A stretch of DNA of 50,442 bases from Rubrobacter sp. (GCA_016781845.1 JADDPP010000151.1:1-50442), one strand, 5' to 3'. Numbered from the stretch's first letter, positions 24,199-33,290 are shown. Program-made: numbers and translations. Notes: generated by a model from the letters alone, not told the origin.

Positions 24199-26595
24199 AT
24201 GTATAGATACGGTAGCTCATACGGCTATCGAGGACGCAGGCGCTCGCATCGGGTGCGCAACTCGTTGATACTGCTGCTCGTGCTGCTCGTCGGCGGGGCG
24301 CTGCTGGCCAGCACGGGGCCGGGCGCGGCTCTGATGAGTCGGGTCGGTCTACCCACATGGCGAGACAACAACACGGTGGGACAGCCCCAGCCCGGTGCTG
24401 GCAGCACGTCCGTCGCCTCCAACGACGAGAACGGAAGCGCAACGGCAGCCCCGACCCCGAAGTCCGCGGAAGCGCCCGGCACCACCTCTCCGGTTGGGGA
24501 GTCCACAGCACCTGCCACATCCGCAGCCGCTGCGCCCACAAAGGCTCCTCCGCCTTCGCCGGTTCCGCCCACAGCATCACCACTAGAAGTCGCGCAGGCG
24601 TACATGCAGAACTGGCAGGCCGGACGCTACGACCAGATGTACAAGCTGGTCTCCCAGGCGTCTCTGCGCGAGCTCGGTTACGACAGAAAGCGATTCGTGG
24701 AGCGGTACTCGGGCATAGCGGAGGCGGCCACGATTACCGGCTGGGCGCCGAAGCTCAGGCCGGAGGCCGAGCAGGCGGCAAACCGTCAGGAGTTGCTGCT
24801 GCGGCTCCCGTACGACGTGAAGATTGCCACCAAGGCGGTAGGCGAGATCAATGAGACGAACCTGCTGCCGCTCGTCAAGGAAAACAACACGTGGCGGGTC
24901 CAGTGGTCTCCCAGCCTCATCTTCAAGGACCTCTCCGGAGACCTGCGCGTCCGCCTGTCCCCCTACCCGGCCGCGCGGGGCAACATCTTCGACCGCAACG
25001 GCGAGGCTCTCGCAATCGAGGGCCGGATATGGCAGATCGGCGTGGTGCCAGGGGAGATAAGAAACGAGCGCCAGGTGCTACGAAAGCTCAGCGACGCGCT
25101 CGGGATGGACGAGAAGGTTATCCAGGCGAAGTACAAGGCAGGGGACCCGACCTACTTCTGGCCCATCCGTGACCTCTACTCCCAGCGGAAGGAAGAGCTG
25201 GAGCGCGAGGTGGGAGACCTGCCGGGAGTGACGTTCAACCAGCGGCCCGGCCGCACTTATCCGCACGGCGACGTCATGGCGCACGTTCTTGGATACGTTC
25301 AGCAGGTCTCCGCTGAGGATCTGGCGAAGCCAGAGTACGCCAACTACGGCGTTGCTGACGTTATCGGGCGCACGGGTATGGAGAGGTGGGGAGAGAAATA
25401 CCTGCGCGGCGAATCGGGCGGCAAAATCTGGATACTTGACCCGGCCACGGGTGCAGAGGTCAAGACGATTGGTGAGAAGCTCGCCCGGCCTGGGTCAGAT
25501 ATCTACCTGAACATTGACGTGAACCTGCAGGCGCAGGCGGAGCAGGACCTGGGAGGCAGGCCGGGTGCTATCGTTGCCCTCAATCCAGCCAATGGAGAGA
25601 TCCTGGCTCTCGTCAGCCAGCCCTCGTACGATCTCAACAAGTTCGTCGTGGGAATATCTAATGAGGAATGGAACCGACTCAACAGCAAGGAAGCGAACAA
25701 GCCGCTCGTGGACCGGGCTGCGGGCTCCGCGTTCCCCCCAGCCTCCACCTTCAAGCCGATCACAAACTCGGCTGCGTTGAGCGCAAGGCTGCCTAACCTG
25801 GACCGCACCTGGTACAGCGATGGTACCTGGGAGCGGCTCGCCGACACCGAGGGCGGGATACGGCGTGACTGGAAGCCGGGCGGACACGGATACGTCAAGC
25901 TCATTGACGGCATCACGGAGAGCATTGACACCATCTACTATGACCTGGGGTACGAGCTTTACCTGAAGTGCCGGGACTGCCTGAGCGACCACGCCAGACA
26001 GTGGAAGCTCGGATCGAAGCTGGGGGTGGATGGACTGGCGCCTGGGATAGAGGCGAGCGGGCAGGTGCCGGGTCCGGGCATACCGTACCCCGGTTGGTCG
26101 CCCGGCGATAACGTGAACCTCGCCATCGGCCAGGGGGCGCTGCAGGCCTCCCCGCTACAGATGGCCGTTGTATACGCCACTATCGGCAACGGCGGCACTA
26201 TCTATCGGCCGAACCTGATAAACCGCGTGGTGGCGCCGGACGAGAACGGCAAGATCGTCAAGCAATGGAAGCCCACGGTACTAGGCAAGGCGCCCGCCAG
26301 CCCTCAGACAATACAGTTTTTGCAGGCCGGCCTCAGAAGCGTCGTCGAGAGCCGCAAGGGTACGGCGTACGACGTGTTCAAGGATGCCGCCTTCTCCAGC
26401 GCGGGCAAGACGGGCACAGGGCAGCAGGACGAGGCTGACCCGTACGCGTGGTACGTGGGGTACGCCCCGGCCGTTAACCCGAAGATCGTAGTAGTGGGAT
26501 TCGGAGATCGGGCCGGTGAGGGCTACAAGGTCGCCGCGCCGCTCGTGCGGAGGGTGATGGAGCAGTACCTCAAGCCTCCGGCCGCGAGGCCGTAG
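24199..26595 (+). CDS. Penicillin-binding protein 2-like transpeptidase with NTF2-like domain
   Basis: A 798-residue class B PBP that cross-links peptidoglycan. One membrane helix (about 23-42) is followed by a Ser/Pro/Thr linker and an NTF2-like domain of MecA_N type (about 130-245). The dimerisation domain starts at YPAARGNIFDRNGE, and the transpeptidase domain spans about 415-790. Catalytic motifs are Ser516-Thr-Phe-Lys519, Ser575-Ile-Asp577 in the SxN position, and Lys737-Thr-Gly739. The NTF2-like domain is shared with the beta-lactam-resistant PBP2a group, but resistance is not implied. It stands upstream of a second signal peptidase. Confidence 0.92.
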   Translation: MYRYGSSYGYRGRRRSHRVRNSLILLLVLLVGGALLASTGPGAALMSRVGLPTWRDNNTVGQPQPGAGSTSVASNDENGSATAAPTPKSAEAPGTTSPVGESTAPATSAAAAPTKAPPPSPVPPTASPLEVAQAYMQNWQAGRYDQMYKLVSQASLRELGYDRKRFVERYSGIAEAATITGWAPKLRPEAEQAANRQELLLRLPYDVKIATKAVGEINETNLLPLVKENNTWRVQWSPSLIFKDLSGDLRVRLSPYPAARGNIFDRNGEALAIEGRIWQIGVVPGEIRNERQVLRKLSDALGMDEKVIQAKYKAGDPTYFWPIRDLYSQRKEELEREVGDLPGVTFNQRPGRTYPHGDVMAHVLGYVQQVSAEDLAKPEYANYGVADVIGRTGMERWGEKYLRGESGGKIWILDPATGAEVKTIGEKLARPGSDIYLNIDVNLQAQAEQDLGGRPGAIVALNPANGEILALVSQPSYDLNKFVVGISNEEWNRLNSKEANKPLVDRAAGSAFPPASTFKPITNSAALSARLPNLDRTWYSDGTWERLADTEGGIRRDWKPGGHGYVKLIDGITESIDTIYYDLGYELYLKCRDCLSDHARQWKLGSKLGVDGLAPGIEASGQVPGPGIPYPGWSPGDNVNLAIGQGALQASPLQMAVVYATIGNGGTIYRPNLINRVVAPDENGKIVKQWKPTVLGKAPASPQTIQFLQAGLRSVVESRKGTAYDVFKDAAFSSAGKTGTGQQDEADPYAWYVGYAPAVNPKIVVVGFGDRAGEGYKVAAPLVRRVMEQYLKPPAARP

Positions 26596-26615
26596 GCCGA
26601 CTGGCGCGAGGTTCC

Positions 26616-27305
26616 ATGAGAAACATGACGCAGTCGCCGCCCTTCCCACCCGCGGGCGGCGCGCGTTCCAGGAGGGCTTCGCGGCGCAGCCGAGGGCGGG
26701 AGCTAATTGAGACTCTGCTCCTGAGCGTGGTGATCTTCCTCGCTGTGCATGCGGTGATACAGTCCTACCTCGTGGACGGGCGGAGCATGCAGCCGAGTCT
26801 AGATCCGCAGGAGCGCCTGTTTGTGAACAAGGCCGCGTACTGGCGCATCGAGGATGATTCATCGCTCGAGTTCATCGCCCGCGGCCCTCGCGCGGATTCC
26901 GGCGCGCGCTACCTCCTCGACGGCCCGGACCACGGTGAGGTCATTGTCTTCCATCACCCATTGAACCCGAACCGCGACCTCATCAAGCGAGTCATCGGCC
27001 TGCCGGGTGACCTCGTAGAGATTATCGGAGGCAAGGTGATAGTGAACGGCCAGGAGCTGGAGGAGCCGTACCTTTTTCCCGGAACGCGCACGAGGGCGTT
27101 TACCGCATCCGGCGACAAGAGATGGAGAGTGCCACCCGGCAAGCTCTTCGTTCTGGGAGACAACCGCAACAACAGCAGCGACTCACGCGACTGGGACTAC
27201 GTGCCCGAGGAGAACGTCGTGGGCGAGGCGCTGCTGCGCTACTGGCCCATCACCGAGATAGGTGGGATTCCGGGCGCAGTCGCGCTCCTTCTGCATCGGC
27301 GCTAA
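26616..27305 (+). CDS. lepB: Signal peptidase I, second paralogue
   Basis: A 229-residue signal peptidase I. It has an Arg-rich cytoplasmic N-terminus, one membrane helix (about 30-50), the nucleophile Ser57 in DGRSMQPSL, the base Lys124 in DLIKRVIGLPGD, and FVLGDNRNNSSDSRDW. It lies 20 nt after the PBP stop, so cotranscription is likely. It closely parallels the enzyme at 8255-8980 in architecture, including the same inserted acidic segment after NKAxYW, so the two are probably an old duplication. Confidence 0.94.
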   Translation: MRNMTQSPPFPPAGGARSRRASRRSRGRELIETLLLSVVIFLAVHAVIQSYLVDGRSMQPSLDPQERLFVNKAAYWRIEDDSSLEFIARGPRADSGARYLLDGPDHGEVIVFHHPLNPNRDLIKRVIGLPGDLVEIIGGKVIVNGQELEEPYLFPGTRTRAFTASGDKRWRVPPGKLFVLGDNRNNSSDSRDWDYVPEENVVGEALLRYWPITEIGGIPGAVALLLHRR

Positions 27306-27373
27306 CCCGGATGGCCTGTTTCACGCAGTTGCGCGCCGCTGAAAAGGGTATCAGCGGCGTTAGCTCCCGTAGT

Positions 27374-27414
27374 GTAGACGTTGCACGCAACCTCTACACG
27401 TAACGTCTGCGCCA
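27374..27414. repeat. Dispersed palindrome, copy 3, inverted relative to copy 2
   Basis: The core GTAGACGTTGCACGCAAC followed by CTCTAC (27374-27397) is a slightly decayed palindrome. The next ~17 bases are, on the minus strand, GCAGACGTTACGTGT, matching the left flank of copy 2. It lies between the second lepB and the YkuD gene. Confidence 0.75.
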
Positions 27415-27536
27415 CGTATCGGCCCCGCCAACAGCGGCTCTGCAGCCGCCCTGCCTGCAAGCGATCGCACTCGCGACCGGGACTGAGCATCTGTTAGACT
27501 GGTTGTACCCCGCAAGAACGTACCTATGGAGTGATT

Positions 27537-29438
27537 ATGCGCGTTTTTTCCCGGAGCCTGATAGCATCAATCCTGTTTCTGAGCCTGCTGACATCGGGTG
27601 TTGCGAGCGCTGCGCCCGAGAAAGCGCCGAGCGAGCACTACATCGTTGTTGTCAAGGACGAGCAGCAGCTCTACCTCGCGAAAGGTAATCCCAGGGCACC
27701 CAGGACCTCGGACGCTATCAAGAAGTTCCCGGTTACTACTGGCGGTCTCTGGCTGCTCAAGGGGCTGGAGACTCCCAGCGGGTTCTTCACGGTGATAGAC
27801 AAATCGAATAGCCCCACGCAAGGAGGCTACGACTTCACCGACACCGGCAACGTCACCATCACTCCGTATTTCATGCGCCTCGACGTTCCGGGCAGGAGCG
27901 GCATCGGTATCCATACGTATACTGGCCGTACGTTGGAGTTGTGGCGCTTCGGCGCGAAGGGTGGGCAGACTACGCACGGCTGCATCGCTGGCCCGCCCGA
28001 GCAGATACTCGACCTCTACAACAACTACGTCCAGCCTGGCAAGACGAAGGTCTGGGTCGTTGATCATCCCTCGGAGGCGTTCAAGGACGTCGCCGCTCCC
28101 ACCGAGCCTCGGCTTACAGAGGTGAACGGCAAGGTATGGAGAGCGCTCCAGAGTCCTACAAAGGAGCAATTCTACGCCGTAGACATGGTGCAGCCGGACC
28201 TCGGATGGGCGATCTCCGGTGACGTGAAGGTTGTGAAAGGCAAGTACGGCTGGGAGAGCAACATCTACAGGTGGGATGGGAAAACATGGTCGCTTGAGAC
28301 TACGGTTCCCTACTGGCTGCACGGACTGGACATGCTTGATGAGGACGAGGGCTGGGCAGTAGGACAGAACTACATGGGCGGCCTGCACCGTAAGAACGGG
28401 AAGTGGACGAAGGTCGCGCCCGCGGATATAGAGACTGACGAGGTCTACGTGAGCGATGTCTCCGCGGTTAGTCCTGACAACGTGTGGACCGCGGGAGGCG
28501 GGGGCGAGATCTGGCACTGGAACGGCTCTGAGTTCGAGTGGCACCGCGCGCCGGAGGTGATGAAGACGATCCGGTCCGTGTCCATGCTTAGTGATCGGTC
28601 GGGCTGGATGGTCGGCGGAGGCTGGGATACCACCGTTCCCGGCCTGAGCAAGCCCAATATGCCGATGATAGGGCGCTTTGAAGGCGAGGAGTGGTTCCGC
28701 GTCGAGAGCCCGGTGGATGAGTTGTGGTACGGCGTGGACGCAGTGGCAGAGGATGATGCATGGGCCGTAGGCTCCAACGGCGCGATCATTCACTGGGACG
28801 GCGCGGAATGGCGCTCAGTTAAGAGTCCAGGGACCGCCCGGTTGAGTGATGTTGAGATGGTGAACGCGCGCGACGGTTGGGCCGTGGGCGACGAGGAGGG
28901 CGTCGCTCTGCACTGGGACGGCAAGCGCTGGGAGCGCGTCAAGCTGCCGGTGGAGGAGAAGTTCTACGAGGTGTCCATCACGAAGGACGGCACGGCCATG
29001 GCGGTTGGCAGTGGCGGTGCGATCATCCAGCTCGTTGACGCTGCCGCGCAGGAAGCGACAGTCGAGCAGGCGCCCGAGGAGGCGACAGCGGCTCCCACCG
29101 TGGAGGCGACCCAGCCGCAGCCTACGCCAGAGGTCGCCACACAGCCGGATGAGCCGTACGCCAGCGCGGAAGTAAGTACGGCCGAGACTGGGTCTATAAC
29201 GGACAATCCGGCGCGGGCGACAGCGATTAACTCCGACGCAGGCGAGGAGGACAGTACCTCTCAGGCAAGTACCGAAGCATCGGTCAATCAGCAACCCGAA
29301 TCCGGACTCAAGGCGCCTGAAGAGCAATCCCCCGAACAGACAGGCGCTCGCTCGCAAGTTGCTCCTATAGCGGCGGGAGTGGGCGGTTTGGCGCTGCTGG
29401 CAGCAACCGCGCTCGTACTGCTCCGGCAGAGGCGGTAA
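27537..29438 (+). CDS. L,D-transpeptidase (YkuD) fused to Ycf48-like beta-propeller
   Basis: A 633-residue exported, membrane-anchored protein. The signal peptide (about 1-26) ends ASA-AP. Residues 35-180 form a YkuD L,D-transpeptidase domain with the GIGIHTYTG histidine and the GGQTTHGCI motif, where Cys149 is the expected nucleophile that makes 3-3 peptidoglycan cross-links. Residues 185-505 contain about seven repeats with GWAVG or similar followed by a tryptophan-rich strand (for example AWAVGSNGAIIHWDG), as in Ycf48/BNR-type propellers. A Pro/Glu/Thr-rich stalk and a C-terminal membrane helix (about 605-628) with RQRR end the protein. Start ATG 27537 has GGAG 5 nt upstream. Confidence 0.85.
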   Translation: MRVFSRSLIASILFLSLLTSGVASAAPEKAPSEHYIVVVKDEQQLYLAKGNPRAPRTSDAIKKFPVTTGGLWLLKGLETPSGFFTVIDKSNSPTQGGYDFTDTGNVTITPYFMRLDVPGRSGIGIHTYTGRTLELWRFGAKGGQTTHGCIAGPPEQILDLYNNYVQPGKTKVWVVDHPSEAFKDVAAPTEPRLTEVNGKVWRALQSPTKEQFYAVDMVQPDLGWAISGDVKVVKGKYGWESNIYRWDGKTWSLETTVPYWLHGLDMLDEDEGWAVGQNYMGGLHRKNGKWTKVAPADIETDEVYVSDVSAVSPDNVWTAGGGGEIWHWNGSEFEWHRAPEVMKTIRSVSMLSDRSGWMVGGGWDTTVPGLSKPNMPMIGRFEGEEWFRVESPVDELWYGVDAVAEDDAWAVGSNGAIIHWDGAEWRSVKSPGTARLSDVEMVNARDGWAVGDEEGVALHWDGKRWERVKLPVEEKFYEVSITKDGTAMAVGSGGAIIQLVDAAAQEATVEQAPEEATAAPTVEATQPQPTPEVATQPDEPYASAEVSTAETGSITDNPARATAINSDAGEEDSTSQASTEASVNQQPESGLKAPEEQSPEQTGARSQVAPIAAGVGGLALLAATALVLLRQRR

Positions 29439-29518
29439 TACTACAGCTTCTGCCTCAGGCAAGAAGGGAAACTGCCGGGCGCGGACCAGGGCGTGCAGGA
29501 ACTTGGGAGCACGGTATC

Positions 29519-30364
29519 TCAACCATGCTCCCCAATGAACCAGTCCAAACCCTCGTGCGCGATGTCGGGCGGCACCGTGTGCGGCCCGTCGAACTCCCTA
29601 TAGGTCACGTCGTAGCCTGCGCGCTGGACCTGCGGAACAATCCGGCGACTGCACACGTTTATGGGTAGAACCTGGTCGTGTACGCCGTGGGAGATGAACA
29701 GGCGTGGCTCGCCCTCCTGCCTGGCCGGGGCAATGAAGCCCGGCGAGAACGCTAGGACGTGGGTGAACAGGTCGCCGTTCGTGATGCCCACCGAGAGCGC
29801 GTACGAGGCCCCATCGGAGAACCCGCCGACGGCGATGTGCGCGGGGTCCACGGCGTAGCGCTCAAACGTATGTTCGAGCGCGCGGTTGATAAAGGCGATG
29901 TCGGGACCGTACGCTCCGAGAATCACGTCCCACGTCTGCCGGCGCGACTCAGGCGCGAGCAGGATGAGCCCGGCCCTATCCGCAAGGTCAAGAAGTGGTG
30001 CGATGCCGTGGCGCGCATTGCCACCAGCGCCGTGTAGCATCAACGCGAGCGGAGCGGGACGGTCCGCCTTGTAGCCCGAGGGCACGCGGAGGAGTCCGTC
30101 GCGGCCGCTGCCCAGACCTAGCGGCCGCAGGCCCAACTGCGGAGTCCCCTCTCTCACCGGGGGTCCTGGTCGCGCAAGCAGGCGCCCCTGCTCGGCTGTC
30201 TCGGCTCCCGAATCCTGCCGTCTGTTTCTTCTCATCAGTACACTCCCCTCCAGTCGGTCCGCGCCGTACGCCCCGAGAGCGAGCGTGGCGATGCCTCCCA
30301 GCCCTATGGCGAGCAGGCGCCGCCGCGTCAGCCGAGACCGTCTACCGGCTGTCAGCCCTGCCAT
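29519..30364 (-). CDS. Tat-exported alpha/beta-hydrolase (esterase/depolymerase-like)
   Basis: A 281-residue hydrolase. The N-terminus SRLTRRRLLAIGLGG is a twin-arginine signal, consistent with TatA in this window. The fold shows ALMLHGAGGNAR (oxyanion loop), the nucleophile serine in VGGFSDGASYAL, the acid in HGVHDQVLP and the histidine in DGPHTVP. It resembles LpqC/PHB-depolymerase or phospholipase/carboxylesterase enzymes. The start ATG 30364 is preceded by GGAGGGG 3-4 nt upstream; the open frame beyond it lacks a ribosome site. It diverges from the PPOX gene. Confidence 0.85.
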   Translation of the reverse strand: MAGLTAGRRSRLTRRRLLAIGLGGIATLALGAYGADRLEGSVLMRRNRRQDSGAETAEQGRLLARPGPPVREGTPQLGLRPLGLGSGRDGLLRVPSGYKADRPAPLALMLHGAGGNARHGIAPLLDLADRAGLILLAPESRRQTWDVILGAYGPDIAFINRALEHTFERYAVDPAHIAVGGFSDGASYALSVGITNGDLFTHVLAFSPGFIAPARQEGEPRLFISHGVHDQVLPINVCSRRIVPQVQRAGYDVTYREFDGPHTVPPDIAHEGLDWFIGEHG

Positions 30365-30513
30365 GATCCCCTCCGGCTGTACTGCTCCGAACGAACCCCA
30401 TATCTCGGCTTGCGGTTCTGGACCTGCTCTCGCCGTGTCAGATAGGAGCCTTCGATGCAAGAAGGAGGCCGCACGTCGGGATGTGGGGTACACTCTCGGC
30501 AGGAGGAAGAGAG

Positions 30514-30939
30514 ATGAGGAAGATGACCGACGCTGAGCTGAAGGACTTTCTAACGGTCAGTGCGCGCACGGGCAAGCTTGCCACCGTACGGGAGGATGGA
30601 CGGCCGCACGTCGTGCCAGTCTGGTACAACCTCGACGGTGAGGATATTGTGTTCAGCACCTGGCATACAACGGTCAAGGCGGCGAACATGCGCCGCGACC
30701 CCCGAGTCTGCCTCTGCGTGGACGAGGAGACACCACCCTACTCGTTCGTCATGATAGAGGGCACGGCGGCACTGGATGGCGATCTGGGCCAGTTGCGGTA
30801 CTGGGCGACGCGCATCGCGGGCAGATATATGGGCGCCGAACTCGCTGACGCGTACGGCGAGCGAAACAGCGTGGAGGGAGAACTACTCGTGCGGGTCACA
30901 CCGACCAGGATCATCGCGCAAAAGGGCATCGCTGACTAG
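30514..30939 (+). CDS. PPOX-class F420/FMN-dependent oxidoreductase
   Basis: A 141-residue split-barrel flavoprotein fold. GKLATVREDGRPHVVPVWYNLDGEDIVFSTW and the KAANMRRDPRVCLCVDEE segment are typical of the pyridoxamine-phosphate-oxidase-like family, and especially of the F420-dependent subgroup common in Actinobacteria and Chloroflexota. Whether it uses F420 or FMN cannot be decided by eye. Start ATG 30514 has AGGAGG 8 nt upstream; ATG 30523 is a possible alternative. Its stop codon shares CTAG with the convergent kinase/Uma2 gene. Confidence 0.86.
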   Translation: MRKMTDAELKDFLTVSARTGKLATVREDGRPHVVPVWYNLDGEDIVFSTWHTTVKAANMRRDPRVCLCVDEETPPYSFVMIEGTAALDGDLGQLRYWATRIAGRYMGAELADAYGERNSVEGELLVRVTPTRIIAQKGIAD

Positions 30940-31841
30940 AAGCCCCGGCCGAATATCTCGTCCACAGGGACGCTGAAGCCTCGCAGCACGTCGCCTCCGT
31001 CCAGCGTGTCGCCTGCACGCAACTCCTGAGGCTCCCCACCGGGCGTGTATACCGTAACCGAGCGTGCTGGCGGCGACACCATCAGCACCATCCGCACGCC
31101 AACCGCGAGGTACGTCTTCAGCTTCGCCTCGTAATATCCTGGCCGCTCGCTTGGAGACAGCACCTCGACAACCAGATCCAGCACGACGGGCCAGTAGCCG
31201 GTCTCAGGGATCTGTATCTGCCGCAGAAGCTCAGTTGAGACAAAGAAGACGTCCGGCTGCGCCCAGACGCAAGGCGGCAGAGTATCGTAGCGTGCGTTCA
31301 CGTCCTCACTGACCTCGTTGAGCCGCTGCGTCAGGGCCATGCGCTCATCCTCATACCGCGATATCAGCCCGGTAGTGCTGACGTGGTAGAAGGCGAGGGA
31401 GGCGCCGAGCGTGGCAAGCTGCTGGGGCGGGAGCGGTTGCACCTGGTTGGGAGCTAGCCCCTCCCAACGAGAGCTCGCTGATGTCGGCGCTCCAGGAAGC
31501 CATTCCTGCGCGTCGAAGAGATAACCGTCCAGTTGCACGATCGTGTCGCCACCGCTTGTCCTTGCGAGACCGGGCACTCCCGTGAAGCCACCGGCTCGAC
31601 TCGACATCAGTGTCCGGTGTATGAATCGCAGACTCCTCTCGTCGAACCCGTCCGGCCACCGGCGCAGGCACCACGAACCCACCGTATCCTCTACACGCGC
31701 GAAGCTGCTGCCGCTGAATCCTGAGGAGCCCCCAAGACTGGAGAAGACGCATGAGCCTTGGAAGAACACGTCCGCTGCATCTCGCAGTTCAGGAACGGCC
31801 AGGTGGTGTCCGTTCTCTGCCGCCCCTTTCTCCTCGCTCAT
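30936..31841 (-). CDS. Chimeric protein: kinase N-lobe joined to Uma2-type nuclease domain
   Basis: A 301-residue frame with two unrelated halves. Residues 25-160 resemble the N-terminal lobe of aminoglycoside-phosphotransferase-like kinases: GGSSGFSGSSFARV (nucleotide loop), WCLRRWPDG with the ATP-anchoring region, LRFIHRTLM, VQLDGYLFDAQEWLPG, and LGASLAFYH. The kinase C-lobe with the HxDxxxxN loop is missing. Residues 190-301 are a Uma2/DUF820 PD-(D/E)xK-like core: QPDVFFV, LDLVVEVLSPSE with Glu226, Lys240, YLAVGV, VTVYTPGGE and LDGGDVLRGFSVPVDEIF. The Uma2 N-terminal third is missing. Start ATG 31841 is tentative because the Shine-Dalgarno is weak. Gene fusion by deletion is likely. Confidence 0.7.
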   Translation of the reverse strand: MSEEKGAAENGHHLAVPELRDAADVFFQGSCVFSSLGGSSGFSGSSFARVEDTVGSWCLRRWPDGFDERSLRFIHRTLMSSRAGGFTGVPGLARTSGGDTIVQLDGYLFDAQEWLPGAPTSASSRWEGLAPNQVQPLPPQQLATLGASLAFYHVSTTGLISRYEDERMALTQRLNEVSEDVNARYDTLPPCVWAQPDVFFVSTELLRQIQIPETGYWPVVLDLVVEVLSPSERPGYYEAKLKTYLAVGVRMVLMVSPPARSVTVYTPGGEPQELRAGDTLDGGDVLRGFSVPVDEIFGRGF

Positions 31842-32046
31842 ACTGCTTTCTCTCGAGTCTGTCCTGCTGATGACCGCTTTTTGCCGAGATGACCAAGGCG
31901 TTCGCCGTGCGGAACGTCTCACCTCAAGCAGCGCGGCGTAGCGGGTCGTCAGTCCACGGGTTGACGCAAGACAACCCGCTGCGGTCTACCTCGCCGGGGT
32001 GACCGCGGTGGCAACGTTGTGGTTGGGTCAGGTCGCCCGGACCGCG

Positions 32047-33156
32047 CTATCCCCAGATACGCTGCGCCGTCTCGGTAAGCACGCGCAGCTTGTACCGTTC
32101 GTCTTCAACCGTGATGGCATTGCCGATAACGGACGTAGAGAAACCGCACTGAGGACTTATGGCGAGCCGCTCAAGCGGAACGTAGCTCGCGGCCTCACGG
32201 ATGCGCTCCTCCAATTCGTCTGGCGTCTCGCGCCGCCCCGTCTTCGTAGTAACCAGGCCCAGGACGGCGATTTTCTCCTCCGGTACATACGCGAGAGGCT
32301 CGAAGCCACCGGAGCGCTCATCGTCGTACTCGAGCATCAGCCGCTCGGCTCGAACGCCCGCGAAGATTCGCCGGGCTATCGGCTCGTAGGAGCCGGAGGC
32401 GAGCCAGCGCGAACCCTGGTTGCCACGGCACAGGTGGAACGCAAACGTGACACCGTGAAAGGGCTGCATCACGTAGTTGTCGAGCTCTATGCCGCGCGCC
32501 AGCCACCTGTCGAGATTCCACCCCTGTCCCTCATAGAAAGCGCGCGTCCTGGGGTCGAGCAGGAGGGGGTAATGCGGCGCGTCGAGCTGGATGTACGTGC
32601 AGCCGAGCCGTACCAGCTCCTCCACTTCCTCGCGAAGTATGACAGCAATGTCCTCGAGGAAGCTGTCGAGCGTGGGGTACGCCTCCCTTGATAGATCGGG
32701 AGACCAGAAGTTCGCCCAGAGGCTGGGGCTGGGGAGGGTGATCTTTACGGTCTTGTCCGTGCGGGCGCGCATGTACACGAACTCCTCGACAGAGAGGTGC
32801 CGCCTGCGCTGAAGCTTACTCACCGCGCCTAGTCTCGTCGGTCGCGGCGTGGACTTGTTGCCCACCGAGCCCTCGCCGTGCCACTCTCCCCACAGAAACG
32901 CGGTTATGTCACGCTCGCCAAAGCCTTCCACGGCGTCGGTCATTTGGCTCTGGAATGACTCACGGCGCATCTCGCCGTCGGTGACGACTTCCAGCCCGGC
33001 CTCGATCTGAAGAGCGAGCGCCTCGTCCACGGCGCGGTCCTCGACTCGCTTGAACTCCGAAGGTGAAAGCTCGCCCCGGGCCACCCGCTCACGGGCTTCG
33101 AGCAGTTCCGGGGGACGGAGCAGGCTGCCGACAATATCGGCTCGGCTGGTTATCAT
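32047..33156 (-). CDS. Cobalamin-independent methionine synthase-like protein (MetE C-terminal family)
   Basis: A 369-residue single-barrel homologue of the C-terminal half of MetE. It begins VGSLLRPPELLEAR and contains GLEVVTDGEMRRESF, GCTYIQLDAPHYPLLLDP, FHLCRGN with His and Cys ligands, and AISPQCGFST with the second zinc cysteine. The MetE N-terminal half is absent, as in archaeal-type core enzymes and epoxyalkane:coenzyme M transferase relatives. The methyl donor is therefore uncertain. GGAGG precedes the ATG by about 12 nt. It is a stand-alone gene. Confidence 0.85.
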   Translation of the reverse strand: MITSRADIVGSLLRPPELLEARERVARGELSPSEFKRVEDRAVDEALALQIEAGLEVVTDGEMRRESFQSQMTDAVEGFGERDITAFLWGEWHGEGSVGNKSTPRPTRLGAVSKLQRRRHLSVEEFVYMRARTDKTVKITLPSPSLWANFWSPDLSREAYPTLDSFLEDIAVILREEVEELVRLGCTYIQLDAPHYPLLLDPRTRAFYEGQGWNLDRWLARGIELDNYVMQPFHGVTFAFHLCRGNQGSRWLASGSYEPIARRIFAGVRAERLMLEYDDERSGGFEPLAYVPEEKIAVLGLVTTKTGRRETPDELEERIREAASYVPLERLAISPQCGFSTSVIGNAITVEDERYKLRVLTETAQRIWG

Positions 33157-33290
33157 CGTAGGAACGAACCTCCATAGAGTGAGGGCTGCGAGCGTCGGGC
33201 GACCGTGTGAGGCGCCCCTATGCAGTCAGAAGTAGTGGTATCATCGAAGGGAAGAGGCGTTCTCCTGAGCCGCTCTCCGCCAGCTCAGGG

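Noticed and set aside
27567-28793. A 408-codon open frame on the minus strand opposite the YkuD-propeller gene
   Set aside because: Composition is His/Pro/Leu-rich, typical of antisense frames in GC-rich DNA. The plus strand encodes a signal peptide, catalytic motif and repeats.
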